In this document: positions 1-7,562 of the stretch, in pieces
How positions within the stretch are numbered: position 1 is the stretch's first letter
Layout of the letters: each line of letters begins with the position of its first letter
Assembly: GCF_001280565.1 (NCBI RefSeq)
Contig: NZ_LGRO01000002.1
Location: 62,001-126,000, forward strand
Direction of reading: 5' to 3'
DNA length: 64,000 nucleotides
From: Sulfobacillus thermosulfidooxidans
GTDB lineage: Bacteria; Bacillota; Sulfobacillia; Sulfobacillales; Sulfobacillaceae
The notes under the pieces: generated by a model
The model's database searches: none
What the model saw: only the letters and a program-made list of their open reading frames with translations
What the model was told of the DNA's origin: nothing
Position numbers and translations under genes: made by a program

Positions 1-1202
1 GGCTCCTCACTCAAACGCGTCATTTCACCCGACAAGAGATCCACTTGATAGATATGCCGTTCGAGTGGTGATTCTTTAGTGGCTTGAATGATTACAGATT
101 GTTCATCGGGGCTCACCCCAACAATTTCCGTAACCATCCACGGGCCCTTGGTAATCCACCGGAGCTGAGAATCCCGGCTTCGAATCACAACATGGCGAAA
201 GCCATCAGGGTTGTTTTCACTGGTTGTTAAAATGTCGCCCGAGTGCAAGACGAAAAGGTCATGGGTAATATTAATCCAATCGGGCGCGGTTTCGGTCCAC
301 AACACATACCGTGAATGGTTTACCGGATTATAGCCCAAAACGATCAAACTTTTTTGGTCTCGCGTCAAAATTTGCACAATCATTTCCTGATCGGTATGCC
401 AATGCACGTCAATTAAATAGCATTCGCCAAATTCTTCCCAGGTAATCCACTGAACCTCTCCCCCTACGAGGGGCATTACACCAAGACGGGTCACTGCGTT
501 GGCTTGTCCGACAAAAGGATAGGCATGCTGTTCCAAGAACACCGGATCCTCTGCCACGTGTGCAATCGTATAGGGTGGAATGCTAGCCGTATTGACTTCT
601 TCAAAGGCGATCCAGGTCTCTTCAGGACTGACAAAAAAGCCGTGGGCACGATCAAACTCTTCTTGGGCCACATATTCGGCGACACCATAATGGATTTGGG
701 GATCTTCCGACAGCATAAGGGGACGTTCTTGACGCGTCTTGACATCAAAGACCCAAAGAGAGCCATCGCGCACAAACACGATTCTTTGCGCCCGTGGGGT
801 TAAATATGGATCCTCGACACCCTGTAATTGTTCAATGACATCCCTTTCCATGGTTTTGACATTAAGAATTTCTAATGAGGACGAGTGGGGGATTAACACA
901 TTGTCCGACGCTTGATGTGCGAACTGATATGTGGTAATGCCTTCCCACGGTATGCGTTGGCGTTCCCGCCGCAATTCCTCCTCCAATGTGCGCGTCTTGG
1001 AGGACCCCTCTCCCGCCAACTGACGCTGTTCTTGGTTGGCTAAATCCAAAGCCCATAAGGACAGTTGAGCAGATCCTGAAGGACTGTATAAATATGTTAG
1101 CAAGGTATTGTCCGGGCTAAAACGTAATTGAATAGGAAATTGCATGCCGGGTGCAGGAATCGAGGCGATACGCTCCCATGTAATATGTTCCAAGGTTTGC
1201 AC
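1..1202 (-). CDS. S9 (prolyl oligopeptidase / DPP IV) family peptidase, N-terminal propeller part; C-terminus off the window
   Basis: An uninterrupted minus-strand frame runs from a GTG at 1202 to the left edge. The GTG is preceded by AGAAGGGAG at a spacing of 8, and an in-frame stop lies about 50 bases upstream, which fixes the start. The roughly 400 visible residues contain repeated blade-like motifs of the DPP IV N-terminal beta-propeller, such as RFSPDNTLLTYLYSP, DPYLTPRAQRIVFVRDGSLW and FFVSPEETWIAFEE. No signal peptide is visible, so the enzyme is probably cytosolic. The catalytic alpha/beta-hydrolase domain with Ser, Asp and His would lie beyond the window. Family members trim short peptides. 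No neighbour hints at a specific substrate. Confidence 0.85.
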   Translation of the reverse strand, partial: MQTLEHITWERIASIPAPGMQFPIQLRFSPDNTLLTYLYSPSGSAQLSLWALDLANQEQRQLAGEGSSKTRTLEEELRRERQRIPWEGITTYQFAHQASDNVLIPHSSSLEILNVKTMERDVIEQLQGVEDPYLTPRAQRIVFVRDGSLWVFDVKTRQERPLMLSEDPQIHYGVAEYVAQEEFDRAHGFFVSPEETWIAFEEVNTASIPPYTIAHVAEDPVFLEQHAYPFVGQANAVTRLGVMPLVGGEVQWITWEEFGECYLIDVHWHTDQEMIVQILTRDQKSLIVLGYNPVNHSRYVLWTETAPDWINITHDLFVLHSGDILTTSENNPDGFRHVVIRSRDSQLRWITKGPWMVTEIVGVSPDEQSVIIQATKESPLERHIYQVDLLSGEMTRLSEE

Positions 1203-1595
1203 GTCGGTAAGGCTCCCTTCTCTTGTCTCTTGGTGTTCAACGTGGTCTTCTCACGATGTACAAAAAGATGAGGTCTAATCCCGTCAAATATCATCTCTTC
1301 GTCATTATAGAATGCGAAATAACAAATCGAAAGAATAGCATGGGAGAACTTGCTTGCCAGAACCTGTCTTAATGTTTTATCGTGCTTTTATGAAACGGTG
1401 CGGGTGGAAGGGGTTCGAACCATACCCCAAATGCTTGTCGTGGACGAGTTCAAATGCGCTGAACCGACATATCGTGGGGAAGCACGGGCCGAAACGTGAT
1501 GGACTTCGATTAGGTTCTGCCAGTCAAACGTGGTATAACCCGCATCGCGCCGTCACAGTTCTAAAGAAACTAAACAGATAAGGAGTTTTGCCTAC
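1203..1595. other. Intergenic stretch without a convincing gene
   Basis: This 393-base region lies between the divergent S9 peptidase and the CPBP protease. A 75-codon plus-strand frame (1354-1581) exists but has no ribosome binding site and no recognisable domain. A 10-base palindrome GGTTCGAACC at 1412-1421 recalls a tRNA T-loop but has no matching arms. Promoters for both flanking genes must lie here; none is clear. Confidence 0.5.
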
Positions 1596-2168
1596 ATGGC
1601 GATTGTATGGAGTTTTGTTGGCAGCATTGTAGCGTTTCTTAGCGTGTGGGCCATTCTCCAACGTTCTGAACATATTACCCTGCATGTCCCAAGTCCACGC
1701 CCATCTCCTAGGGCATTGATCCGTCTTTTAATTTTGATCTTCATCATGGCTTTTATCGAAGAAGGTATCTTCCGTTGGCTCTTGATTGGTGAAGGACATC
1801 GCTTCATCGGTTTAGGTCCGGCCTTTGCCCTCTCCGTCATACTATTTACCTGGGCACACCGACACAACGGGCCCTTGTCATTTTTGGCGACCATTAATCT
1901 GGTTCTGGTCGGCTTAATTTTAGGCGTCATTTTCTGGTGGTGGGGATTTTTGTCAGCCGTTGCCGCCCATTTTGGATGGAACGCCATGGAATGGCTAACA
2001 GGCTTTACGATTAGCGGTGAAAAAACCCGTCCTCTTCTTCCCTCACCTACAGAGCGGCTCATTGAGGGCTATCCCTACGGTCCCGAATCCCACTGGAGCG
2101 CCACCATTATCATGATGATTTGCTTAAGTCTGTTGATTGCCCCGGGTTTAGGACCGTTATTTCATTGA
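1596..2168 (+). CDS. CPBP (CAAX-type) intramembrane metalloprotease
   Basis: A 190-residue polytopic membrane protein starting at an ATG preceded by AAGGAG. It carries the CPBP signatures: an EExxxR motif (EEGIFR, about residue 52) in a membrane segment, and a later HFGWNAMEWL segment supplying the histidine and asparagine that bind metal in this family. Bacterial members cleave within membranes and are often linked to bacteriocin immunity or protein maturation. No peptide or bacteriocin gene sits beside it, so the substrate is unknown. Its stop overlaps the convergent Nudix gene by 7 bases. Confidence 0.85.
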   Translation: MAIVWSFVGSIVAFLSVWAILQRSEHITLHVPSPRPSPRALIRLLILIFIMAFIEEGIFRWLLIGEGHRFIGLGPAFALSVILFTWAHRHNGPLSFLATINLVLVGLILGVIFWWWGFLSAVAAHFGWNAMEWLTGFTISGEKTRPLLPSPTERLIEGYPYGPESHWSATIIMMICLSLLIAPGLGPLFH

Positions 2169-2590
2169 GACGGCCGCTCCGCCGCCGTACACGGCCATGC
2201 AGCCCGAAAAGGAACAAGATGCCCGGAAAAAGCATCCAAAGTCCGGGACAAAAAATGGGGTCGCGTGATCAATTTTTCAAAAATTTCTTTGGACGGATCA
2301 ACAAATTGTACTGCTTGAGTCTCTGCAGAGGTGCGAAGCCGCCCGCTAATCATTTTCCCAACGAACATAACGACCATCACGCCAGTCTGAGTGTTTTGGT
2401 ACACGCCGCTCACGCCTGTGATCGCCATGACAATTCCACTTTCTTCTTCAACTTCGCGAATGACGGCTTCTTCCAGAGTCTCCCCTTCCTCCACTTGTCC
2501 TCCAGGCAATTCCCATGTGTCTTGGCGGTGGTAGGTTTTAACCAAGAGCACTTGACCTTGATCATTAGTGACATAAGCAGCTGCAGCCAC
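2162..2590 (-). CDS. Nudix hydrolase
   Basis: The 142-residue product contains a complete Nudix box, GGQVEEGETLEEAVIREVEEESGI (GX5EX7REUXEEXGU) around residues 30-52. It should hydrolyse a nucleoside-diphosphate derivative; substrate unknown. The only canonical start is GTG at 2590, which has no Shine-Dalgarno sequence nearby. The open frame continues upstream and would add ILTHTPKHI, a stretch that resembles the N-terminus of Bacillus homologues. A GAGGGAGG element stands just before an ATT codon at 2617. Initiation at ATT is therefore possible (see findings). Confidence 0.88.
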   Translation of the reverse strand: MAAAAYVTNDQGQVLLVKTYHRQDTWELPGGQVEEGETLEEAVIREVEEESGIVMAITGVSGVYQNTQTGVMVVMFVGKMISGRLRTSAETQAVQFVDPSKEIFEKLITRPHFLSRTLDAFSGHLVPFRAAWPCTAAERPSQ

Positions 2591-2733
2591 GATGTGTTTT
2601 GGTGTGTGCGTTAAAATCCGTCCTCCCTCAATCTCTTGATTATGAGATTCTCAACCATTATATCCTCTTCATCTCATGCTATCATGTTTGGAGACCGCTA
2701 GGATGTGAGAGCGTCAATGCAACCGCTCGCATG

Positions 2734-3258
2734 TCATGATTCGGCAATAAATTTTTCCATGGCCAAAATATCTATGTATTGCCCATCTAAAATCCCTTGA
2801 CGATAAAAGATCCCCACTTCCCGGTATCCCATGGTTTGATAAAGCCGACGTCCAGCCACATTGTGTGGAAAAGTAAATAATACGATTTTATAAAATTTCT
2901 GGTGACGAGCATAATCCTCAAGGGCCCCCAGCAGTTTTCGTCCCACGCCTTGTCCTCGCCATTGTCGATCAATATAAATCGAAAGTTCTGCCACCCCTTG
3001 ATAGGCCTTGCGAGACGAATAGGGATTTAATGATGCCCATCCAATGATATCATCACCGAATTCTGCCACTAAAACGCCATAGCGCGCCGAATGCCCTGCC
3101 CACCACGTTTTCATCATCTCTTCGTCTTTGGCATCCGCGTCTAATGTCGCGATGCGGTCGGCGATGCCCTGGTTATAAATCCTTTGGATATTTGATAAAT
3201 CATATTCTTCAGCCCGACGTATGACAATTTCCCTATAATTATCCAAAACGGTCTTCAT
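2734..3258 (-). CDS. GNAT N-acetyltransferase, phosphinothricin-acetyltransferase-like
   Basis: GNAT protein with the acetyl-CoA-binding motif A, RGQGVGRKLL, and a following HNVAGRRLYQTMGYREVG segment, both typical of the PAT/YwnH group that acetylates small amines or toxic amino acid analogues. The open frame extends 19 residues upstream to an ATG at 3315. The ATG at 3258 gives a normal family N-terminus (IVIRRAEEYDL close to the start) and is chosen here, though its GAGGTG sits too close to be an ideal ribosome binding site. The substrate cannot be predicted; the gene stands alone. Confidence 0.8.
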   Translation of the reverse strand: MKTVLDNYREIVIRRAEEYDLSNIQRIYNQGIADRIATLDADAKDEEMMKTWWAGHSARYGVLVAEFGDDIIGWASLNPYSSRKAYQGVAELSIYIDRQWRGQGVGRKLLGALEDYARHQKFYKIVLFTFPHNVAGRRLYQTMGYREVGIFYRQGILDGQYIDILAMEKFIAES

Positions 3259-3359
3259 CACCTCGAAAAATCTGAAAAACTTTTCTTTTGCATTGAGCAT
3301 TCTACGAGTAGACATTAAGATATAAGAAAATGAGGTGTCTTGCCAAGGGGGTGGGTTTC

Positions 3360-3653
3360 ATGCCATTGGTCCCACAACCGCCATCGGAAATTCCCACGGC
3401 GATTTTTAATATCTTTATGCTTATGCTCTTGTGGCGCTTTACGGTACGTCTCTTACGCGGACCCAAGCAGCGTCGGCGACATTGGATGACCCAACGCATC
3501 TCTCAGAGTCCTTTTATCGAAAGTGCCGCGCGTCCACAAACCCCGTTAGAAATTGCGCAAGATCGTTATGCCCGGGGCGAAATTGACGATAAAGAATTTG
3601 AGCAAATTGTTGAGCATCTTTTAAAGTCGCGGTCATCGTCACAAGATTGGTAA
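3360..3653 (+). CDS. Small membrane-anchored SHOCT-domain protein
   Basis: A protein of about 97 residues. The start at 3360 is chosen because AAGGGGGTG precedes it; an earlier in-frame ATG at 3330 lacks such a site. One hydrophobic helix (AIFNIFMLMLLWRF) is followed by a basic stretch (RLLRGPKQRRR). A C-terminal SHOCT motif follows (PLEIAQDRYARGEIDDKEFEQIVEHLL), a short domain that usually follows membrane segments and is thought to mediate oligomerisation. No specific function can be given. Confidence 0.75.
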   Translation: MPLVPQPPSEIPTAIFNIFMLMLLWRFTVRLLRGPKQRRRHWMTQRISQSPFIESAARPQTPLEIAQDRYARGEIDDKEFEQIVEHLLKSRSSSQDW

Positions 3654-3957
3654 TTCCTAAGAATTTAAAACGACCTGTCATATGCTCAGGCGATAGCACT
3701 TAGAACATAGTAGCTTAGGATGACGGGGCATGGCGGTGGCTGCAATCAGCAAGAAACATCTTGATGCCGATAATTGGCATCGATGGCCATGCCATGTCCG
3801 CAACCCCATGCACCCACTTACGTTGACGCTCTTCTTACCCTGTAGCAAGCCACAGCAAAACCTATGAACTTGATACAGGCAATTTTCTCCAAACCGCATA
3901 AGAATGATATCTACTCGAACGCAGCCTTAGGTGGGGACCCGCGGACGAGTCGTCATA
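3654..3957. other. Intergenic stretch, no supported gene
   Basis: Between the SHOCT gene and the histidine phosphatase. A 73-codon minus-strand frame (3678-3899) rich in Cys, His and Arg lacks a ribosome binding site and resembles nothing I recognise. A small inverted repeat, GATGCC-N7-GGCATC, is present near 3760-3780. This may be decayed sequence. Confidence 0.4.
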
Positions 3958-4521
3958 TTATTTTGAGAACTCAGTGATTTCTCGCGATAGAAATCCACGT
4001 TCTACTCGCCATTGGTCTACATCGATTACTGACAGACCCGGTAAGGGAACACTTAACCATTCTAAAAGGGTAATTTTTCGACCCAGAATATGGCTATATA
4101 ATAAAGCCAGAATCCGCGCGTGAGAAATAATACCAATGCTTTGACCGTGATGCCGATGGGCCAAATCGTGGATGCACTGGACAATGCGATCGGTTGCAGA
4201 TTTTCGATTTTCACTCAGGTAAAGGGGATTCCCACCTTGTATCTCCACTGGTTCTGCCGATAAGGAAGCCATCGGGCAGACATCGCGCAAATCATCTAGG
4301 GGCTGCAAGGGAATATCCGTGATGCGAGAAATAATCGTCCCCGTTTCCTGCGCTTTGCGTTCTGGACTATGGTATAGCCTCACCACACCGGTCCAGTCTT
4401 CTTGACGCGCCAAATCTTCCGTCTTGGCCCTGCCTGTTTCGGACAATGGCCACAATTCCGGAGCAAGTGCGGGATCTTTTTCAACACTCCCGTGGCGGAT
4501 GACAAACAGCTTTGTGCTCAC
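3958..4521 (-). CDS. Histidine phosphatase superfamily protein (phosphoglycerate-mutase-like)
   Basis: A 187-residue protein with the catalytic RHG motif at residues 9-11 and a second catalytic histidine in IISHARILALLYSH near residue 132. A phosphoserine-pocket arginine is likely in HSPERKAQET. It starts at GTG 4521 with AAGGAGGG at good spacing. Such enzymes use a phosphohistidine intermediate to hydrolyse phosphate from metabolites such as sugar phosphates or alpha-ribazole phosphate. No cobalamin or sugar gene is adjacent, so the substrate remains open. Confidence 0.85.
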   Translation of the reverse strand: MSTKLFVIRHGSVEKDPALAPELWPLSETGRAKTEDLARQEDWTGVVRLYHSPERKAQETGTIISRITDIPLQPLDDLRDVCPMASLSAEPVEIQGGNPLYLSENRKSATDRIVQCIHDLAHRHHGQSIGIISHARILALLYSHILGRKITLLEWLSVPLPGLSVIDVDQWRVERGFLSREITEFSK

Positions 4522-4697
4522 AGGAACCCTCCTTATCTGTGACCATCTCCAATTTTTTACGGATTGGGTTTTATTCTACTGCCCCAAAAATTTTCACAGG
4601 ATTTCTTGTACTCGCCCCGTACTACAGTCAACTTAGCTAAACTCCCTTGTTCGCCACGCCGGTGTTAGGCTCAGCTACTCCTTTACGGCCGTTAGCT

Positions 4698-5057
4698 TCA
4701 TACCTGCATGCCATCGAAATATGTATGCCGCTCAACAATTTTTCCGTTTTGAATAACGAAAACATCCGCAAATTCGGTCTCGATTACACGCCCATCTTTC
4801 AAAACTCCGTGAAACGCTCCTTGAACACACACATGATTCCCATCCACCAAAATATTTGTTAATGTATGAGCCCCTGACTCGATAATACGTGTCCCTTTAT
4901 AGAAGTCCATAAATTGCTCTTTGCCTGCCAAAACGGGATATCCGGGCCGTTTATAAATAATCTGGTCGTCAAAGAGAGAAAATAATGTCGGGAGATCTTT
5001 TTGGTCGACACTGTGGTAATAACGCTCAACCAAAGCACGATAATCTTGTGCGGACAT
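4698..5057 (-). CDS. SnoaL-like / NTF2-fold protein
   Basis: A 119-residue single-domain protein with the pattern of the SnoaL-like ketosteroid-isomerase superfamily: an N-terminal helix pair (YRALVERYYHSVDQKDLPTLFSLFDDQIIY), a GKEQFMDFYKG helix, and a terminal strand ending in VERHTYFDGMQV. The ATG at 5057 follows AAGGAGGATCC. Members may isomerise or hydrolyse small molecules or merely bind ligands; nothing in the active pocket allows a choice. The gene is divergent from the UGA-containing redoxin, with a 20-base palindrome in the shared upstream region. Confidence 0.75.
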   Translation of the reverse strand: MSAQDYRALVERYYHSVDQKDLPTLFSLFDDQIIYKRPGYPVLAGKEQFMDFYKGTRIIESGAHTLTNILVDGNHVCVQGAFHGVLKDGRVIETEFADVFVIQNGKIVERHTYFDGMQV

Positions 5058-5171
5058 AATGGATCCTCCTTGTGATTCATGGTTCCAGGTTGCAGCATTG
5101 CAAAATGAGGCAGTTACAACTATTCTTTACTTTAACAAATTTCGTCCACAATGTCTTGGCCTTGCCGATCC

Positions 5172-5191
5172 GTTGTCAAGACCTTGACAAC
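5172..5191. promoter_or_regulatory. Perfect 20-bp palindrome, candidate operator
   Basis: GTTGTCAAG-AC-CTTGACAAC: two perfect 9-base arms around a two-base centre, placed between the divergent SnoaL-like gene and the UGA-containing redoxin. Each arm contains a TTGACA hexamer, one per strand, which could serve as -35 elements for both directions. A dimeric repressor bound here would cover both. The regulator is unknown. Confidence 0.55.
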
Positions 5192-5351
5192 AATTGGCAA
5201 CATGTTAAGGTGGGTGTATCGGGATTCTGCGAATGACGCAGACTTGATTTTTTGAGGGGATCATCCCGCACTTAATAGTTACCGTTTCCCGATATGGCTT
5301 TTTTCGGTTAGCGGGTCATATCCCATCATAGTAAAGGAGGTGACATGAACT

Positions 5352-6005
5352 ATGGCATATTTGGATGATAAGATTCGTGGCCAAGTCAGCCAATTTTTTC
5401 AAGACCTTAAGGATTCAGTAACCATCCAGATTTATCCCGGTCCGAACGGTGAATTGTCTCAAGTTTTCATCGATCTCGCCAATGAAGTTGCTGACCTTTC
5501 TGATCTTGTCATGGTGACCCAAACCACGGAAGTGCCAGCCTTAGAACCTGGCCATCCTGGCGAAGAAACCATTTCCGGGCCCATTGCCAATTTGCTGGAC
5601 AACAATGGGAATCCCACCGGAATCCGCTTCGTTGGCATTCCGAGCGGGCACGAATTTGGCGCATTTCTAGAAGACATCAAAGCTGTCTCAACCCACCAGG
5701 TTGCACTCAGCGACAAAGCTAAGGAAGCACTGGCCCAAATTAAAGAACCTGTGCATATCCAAGTATTTACGACCCCTACGTGACCATATTGTCCCCGGGC
5801 TGTACGCCTGGCACATGATATGGCATTACAATCTCCGCATATTATTGCGGACATGGTCGACGCGAGTGAATTTCCGGATCTCGCCGGGAAGTACAACGTT
5901 TATGGCGTACCTAAATCCGTCGTCAATGGGAAATTAGACGTGACGGGTGCCGTACCTGAAAACCAGTTGCTAAAAATCGTCCTGGATTCCGTTGGACAAT
6001 CATAA
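5352..6005 (+). CDS. PDO-type glutaredoxin/thioredoxin-fold protein with in-frame UGA at the first redox cysteine (putative selenoprotein)
   Basis: One frame of 218 codons runs from ATG 5352 (AAAGGAGGTGA upstream) to TAA 6003-6005, interrupted only by TGA at 5781-5783 (codon 144). Read as Sec or Cys, the site becomes TPT-U-PYC-PRAVRLAHDMA. This matches the CPYC redox centre of two-domain protein disulfide oxidoreductases, followed by the cis-proline motif YGVPKSVVNG. The N-terminal thioredoxin half has lost its own CxxC, and Cys147 is the only other cysteine in the protein. Homology continues smoothly across the UGA, as expected for recoding rather than decay. The strand after the UGA folds into a SECIS-like hairpin. 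The likely role is thiol-disulfide or peroxide chemistry in the cytosol. A true nonsense mutation is the main alternative. Confidence 0.8.
5784..5823 (+). promoter_or_regulatory. Putative bacterial SECIS hairpin directly after the UGA
   Basis: Immediately 3' of the UGA, CCGGGC (5795-5800) pairs with GCCTGG (5806-5811), five Watson-Crick pairs and one G-U, around a five-base loop TGTAC. An outer stem CCATAT...ATATGG (5784-5789 with 5818-5823), extended by TGT/ACA, closes it. The apical loop begins 17 bases after the UGA and has G as its second base, which fits the known layout of SelB-binding bacterial SECIS elements. Paired by eye; a folding calculation has not been done. Confidence 0.65.
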
Positions 6006-6021
6006 AGCAACGCACGACGTT

Positions 6022-6057
6022 AAAAAGAGCAAGGCCCTCGCTGCCTTGCTCTTTTTT
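6022..6057. terminator. Bidirectional intrinsic terminator between the two UGA redoxin genes
   Basis: AAGAGCAAGG...CCTTGCTCTT stem flanked by an A-run on one side and a T-run on the other, so it works in both directions. It ends transcription of the PDO-type gene on the plus strand and of the convergent small glutaredoxin, whose TAA lies inside it. Confidence 0.85.
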
Positions 6058-6292
6058 ATTCCCGAACCCCTAAGGTTCGTGCTAATTTCGGTCGATTAAA
6101 GCCTACAATAACGGTTCCATTGACAATGATCACCGGCACGCCGGTTTGTCCGGATTTGCGTTGCAGTTCCTGAGCCGCTTGGGGACTTTTCGAAACATCA
6201 ATTTCTTTGAAAGGTACCTTGCGCTCTTGAAGAAACCGCTTAGCATTCCGGCAATGGACTCACGTCGGTGTGGTATAAATCACAACCGCCAC
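6056..6292 (-). CDS. Small NrdH/YruB-like glutaredoxin with in-frame UGA at the first redox cysteine (putative selenoprotein)
   Basis: Minus-strand frame of 79 codons from GTG 6292 (GGGGGTG upstream) to TAA 6058-6056, containing one TGA at 6262-6260 (codon 11). The translation MAVVIYTTPT-U-VHCRNAKRFLQ, with KEIDVSKSP and a cis-proline segment TGVPVIIVNGTVIVGF, covers an entire classical glutaredoxin fold, and the UGA replaces the nucleophilic cysteine of CxxC. Cys14 is the only cysteine. Conventional gene callers would miss this gene or truncate it. It probably reduces protein or low-molecular-weight disulfides. A hairpin after this UGA is weaker (GCCG/CGGT at 6252-6249 and 6238-6235, loop starting with G). 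The alternative is a nonsense mutation, but the same lesion occurs next door. Confidence 0.8.
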
Positions 6293-6428
6293 TGTGCCAC
6301 CCCCATTACGCTTGCATCGGGCCCATTATACCCTTAGAGGTATTGCTGCAGCAAGAACACGCTCTCACCAATGCACACTTTCCCTGTCACCTGTATACCG
6401 TGATTAAGACCAATCGGAGGTGACAGTG

Positions 6429-7460
6429 ATGGAATCCTGGCTGATGCCCCTGTTGGCCGAGGCGTATACGGCATATGGCAAGCATACCTTTTATCGTCAA
6501 TGGGTTCGCTCGATTTCCCAAGCCCTGATCTTAAAAGGCGATGAACCCTTTGTCTCGGCCATTTTACAAGGGCTCGTCAAACATTTATCGTCTCATAGTC
6601 TGTGGACCTTTTCACCGGCCCACAACCCCCACCTGGTTTCAGGCGTAATTCTGTCACCGGAAAATGTCGCCGTTTTGGGCCCGTCGTGGCTTCCTTTTCT
6701 TCAGCGTGACCAATCGCCAAGATGTTATGAATCTATGACCATTTGCCCCACGCGTTCCATCACGCCACAAATTCCCATAGATGTCTCTCGCCACCTCTTC
6801 ATTGCCAAAGAATATCTTCATGACCTACAAAGTTTGTGGAATAATCAGGGACGGTTCCATGCTGAACTGCAAAGCATCCAGAGCCGTCTCATCGCCCAAC
6901 TCCCTAAGCCGCGTAAAGAAGGCCAAACGTGGGTATCGCACGCCTTTTTATCAACGTTAACTCCATTAGGCCCATTTTTCCTCCACCGGGACCAGGCACC
7001 GCGCCATATCCGGCGGACATTCATCGTAAGTCCTCTAGGCACTGGAGTCCCTTCCATGTTAAAACGGGTGGGGCTTTACGCTGCATCCCATTATCACCGG
7101 GTCTTGTTTGTTCATTGCGGGCTTGACCCCTCACAGATTGATCATATCTATTTTCCTGACGCGTCGTGGCTCATAAGCAACAATGTCGCACCCCATCATT
7201 GTCAGGCGAATGACACCGATGAGGTCATCAAAATTTCAGATCTCCCTAAACGTGAAGCGAAAGATTTTACCCGTATGGAAAATCTTTATTTTCTCTATGC
7301 CCAAGCCTATCACCAGGCCTGGGAAGAGCTCTCCCAAATGCCGGCCATTTCCACCGTCCCTAACACGACAGCTGATATAACCCCATGGATTCAAAAGATT
7401 CTTTCTCATCCGATACTGCATTCTGTAGCGGAAAACCAGCAAATGACAGGAAAGCCATAG
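6429..7460 (+). CDS. PRK06851-like ATPase homologue with degenerate nucleotide-binding loops
   Basis: A protein of about 343 residues whose two halves mimic the tandem P-loop layout of the uncharacterised Firmicutes PRK06851 family. The first half has LILKGDEPFVSAILQGL where IKGGPGTGKST would be expected. The second half has a strong match around RRTFIVSPLGTGVPSMLKRV...VLFVHCGLDPSQIDHIYFPDASWLISNNVAPHH. Both Walker A sequences lack the GKS/T core, so ATP hydrolysis is doubtful. ATG 6429 is preferred (GGAGG at 6416-6420, spacing 8); GTG codons at 6420 and 6426 are alternatives. Its function is unknown. It lies next to the UGA redoxin pair, in divergent orientation to the small one. Confidence 0.6.
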   Translation: MESWLMPLLAEAYTAYGKHTFYRQWVRSISQALILKGDEPFVSAILQGLVKHLSSHSLWTFSPAHNPHLVSGVILSPENVAVLGPSWLPFLQRDQSPRCYESMTICPTRSITPQIPIDVSRHLFIAKEYLHDLQSLWNNQGRFHAELQSIQSRLIAQLPKPRKEGQTWVSHAFLSTLTPLGPFFLHRDQAPRHIRRTFIVSPLGTGVPSMLKRVGLYAASHYHRVLFVHCGLDPSQIDHIYFPDASWLISNNVAPHHCQANDTDEVIKISDLPKREAKDFTRMENLYFLYAQAYHQAWEELSQMPAISTVPNTTADITPWIQKILSHPILHSVAENQQMTGKP

Positions 7461-7500
7461 TTCTACGCGGACTTGTCACTCATCAGAGCACTAGCCGAGG

Positions 7501-7535
7501 AAAAAGACCACCCGCTGACAATTGTCAACGGGTGG
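7501..7535 (-). terminator. Intrinsic terminator of the APC permease gene
   Basis: CCACCCG-TGACAATTGTCA-CGGGTGG hairpin followed on the minus strand by TCTTTTT. It lies between the convergent PRK06851-like gene and the permease. Confidence 0.75.
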
Positions 7536-7562
7536 TAGCATAAATCGAGCGTTTTCTTACGC

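Noticed and set aside
1412-1421. tRNA T-arm-like GGTTCGAACC
   Set aside because: It is only a palindrome; flanking arms do not pair and no cloverleaf can be drawn.
1354-1581. 75-codon ORF
   Set aside because: No ribosome binding site, no family resemblance.
5352-6005. Treating the redoxin as a frameshifted pseudogene
   Set aside because: Both halves are in the same frame; the only defect is TGA at the cysteine codon, and a second gene shows the same.
5352-6292. General reassignment of UGA (as Trp or Cys)
   Set aside because: Many genes here end in TGA (for example the CPBP protease, pncA and the DUF1641 gene), so UGA is a normal stop.
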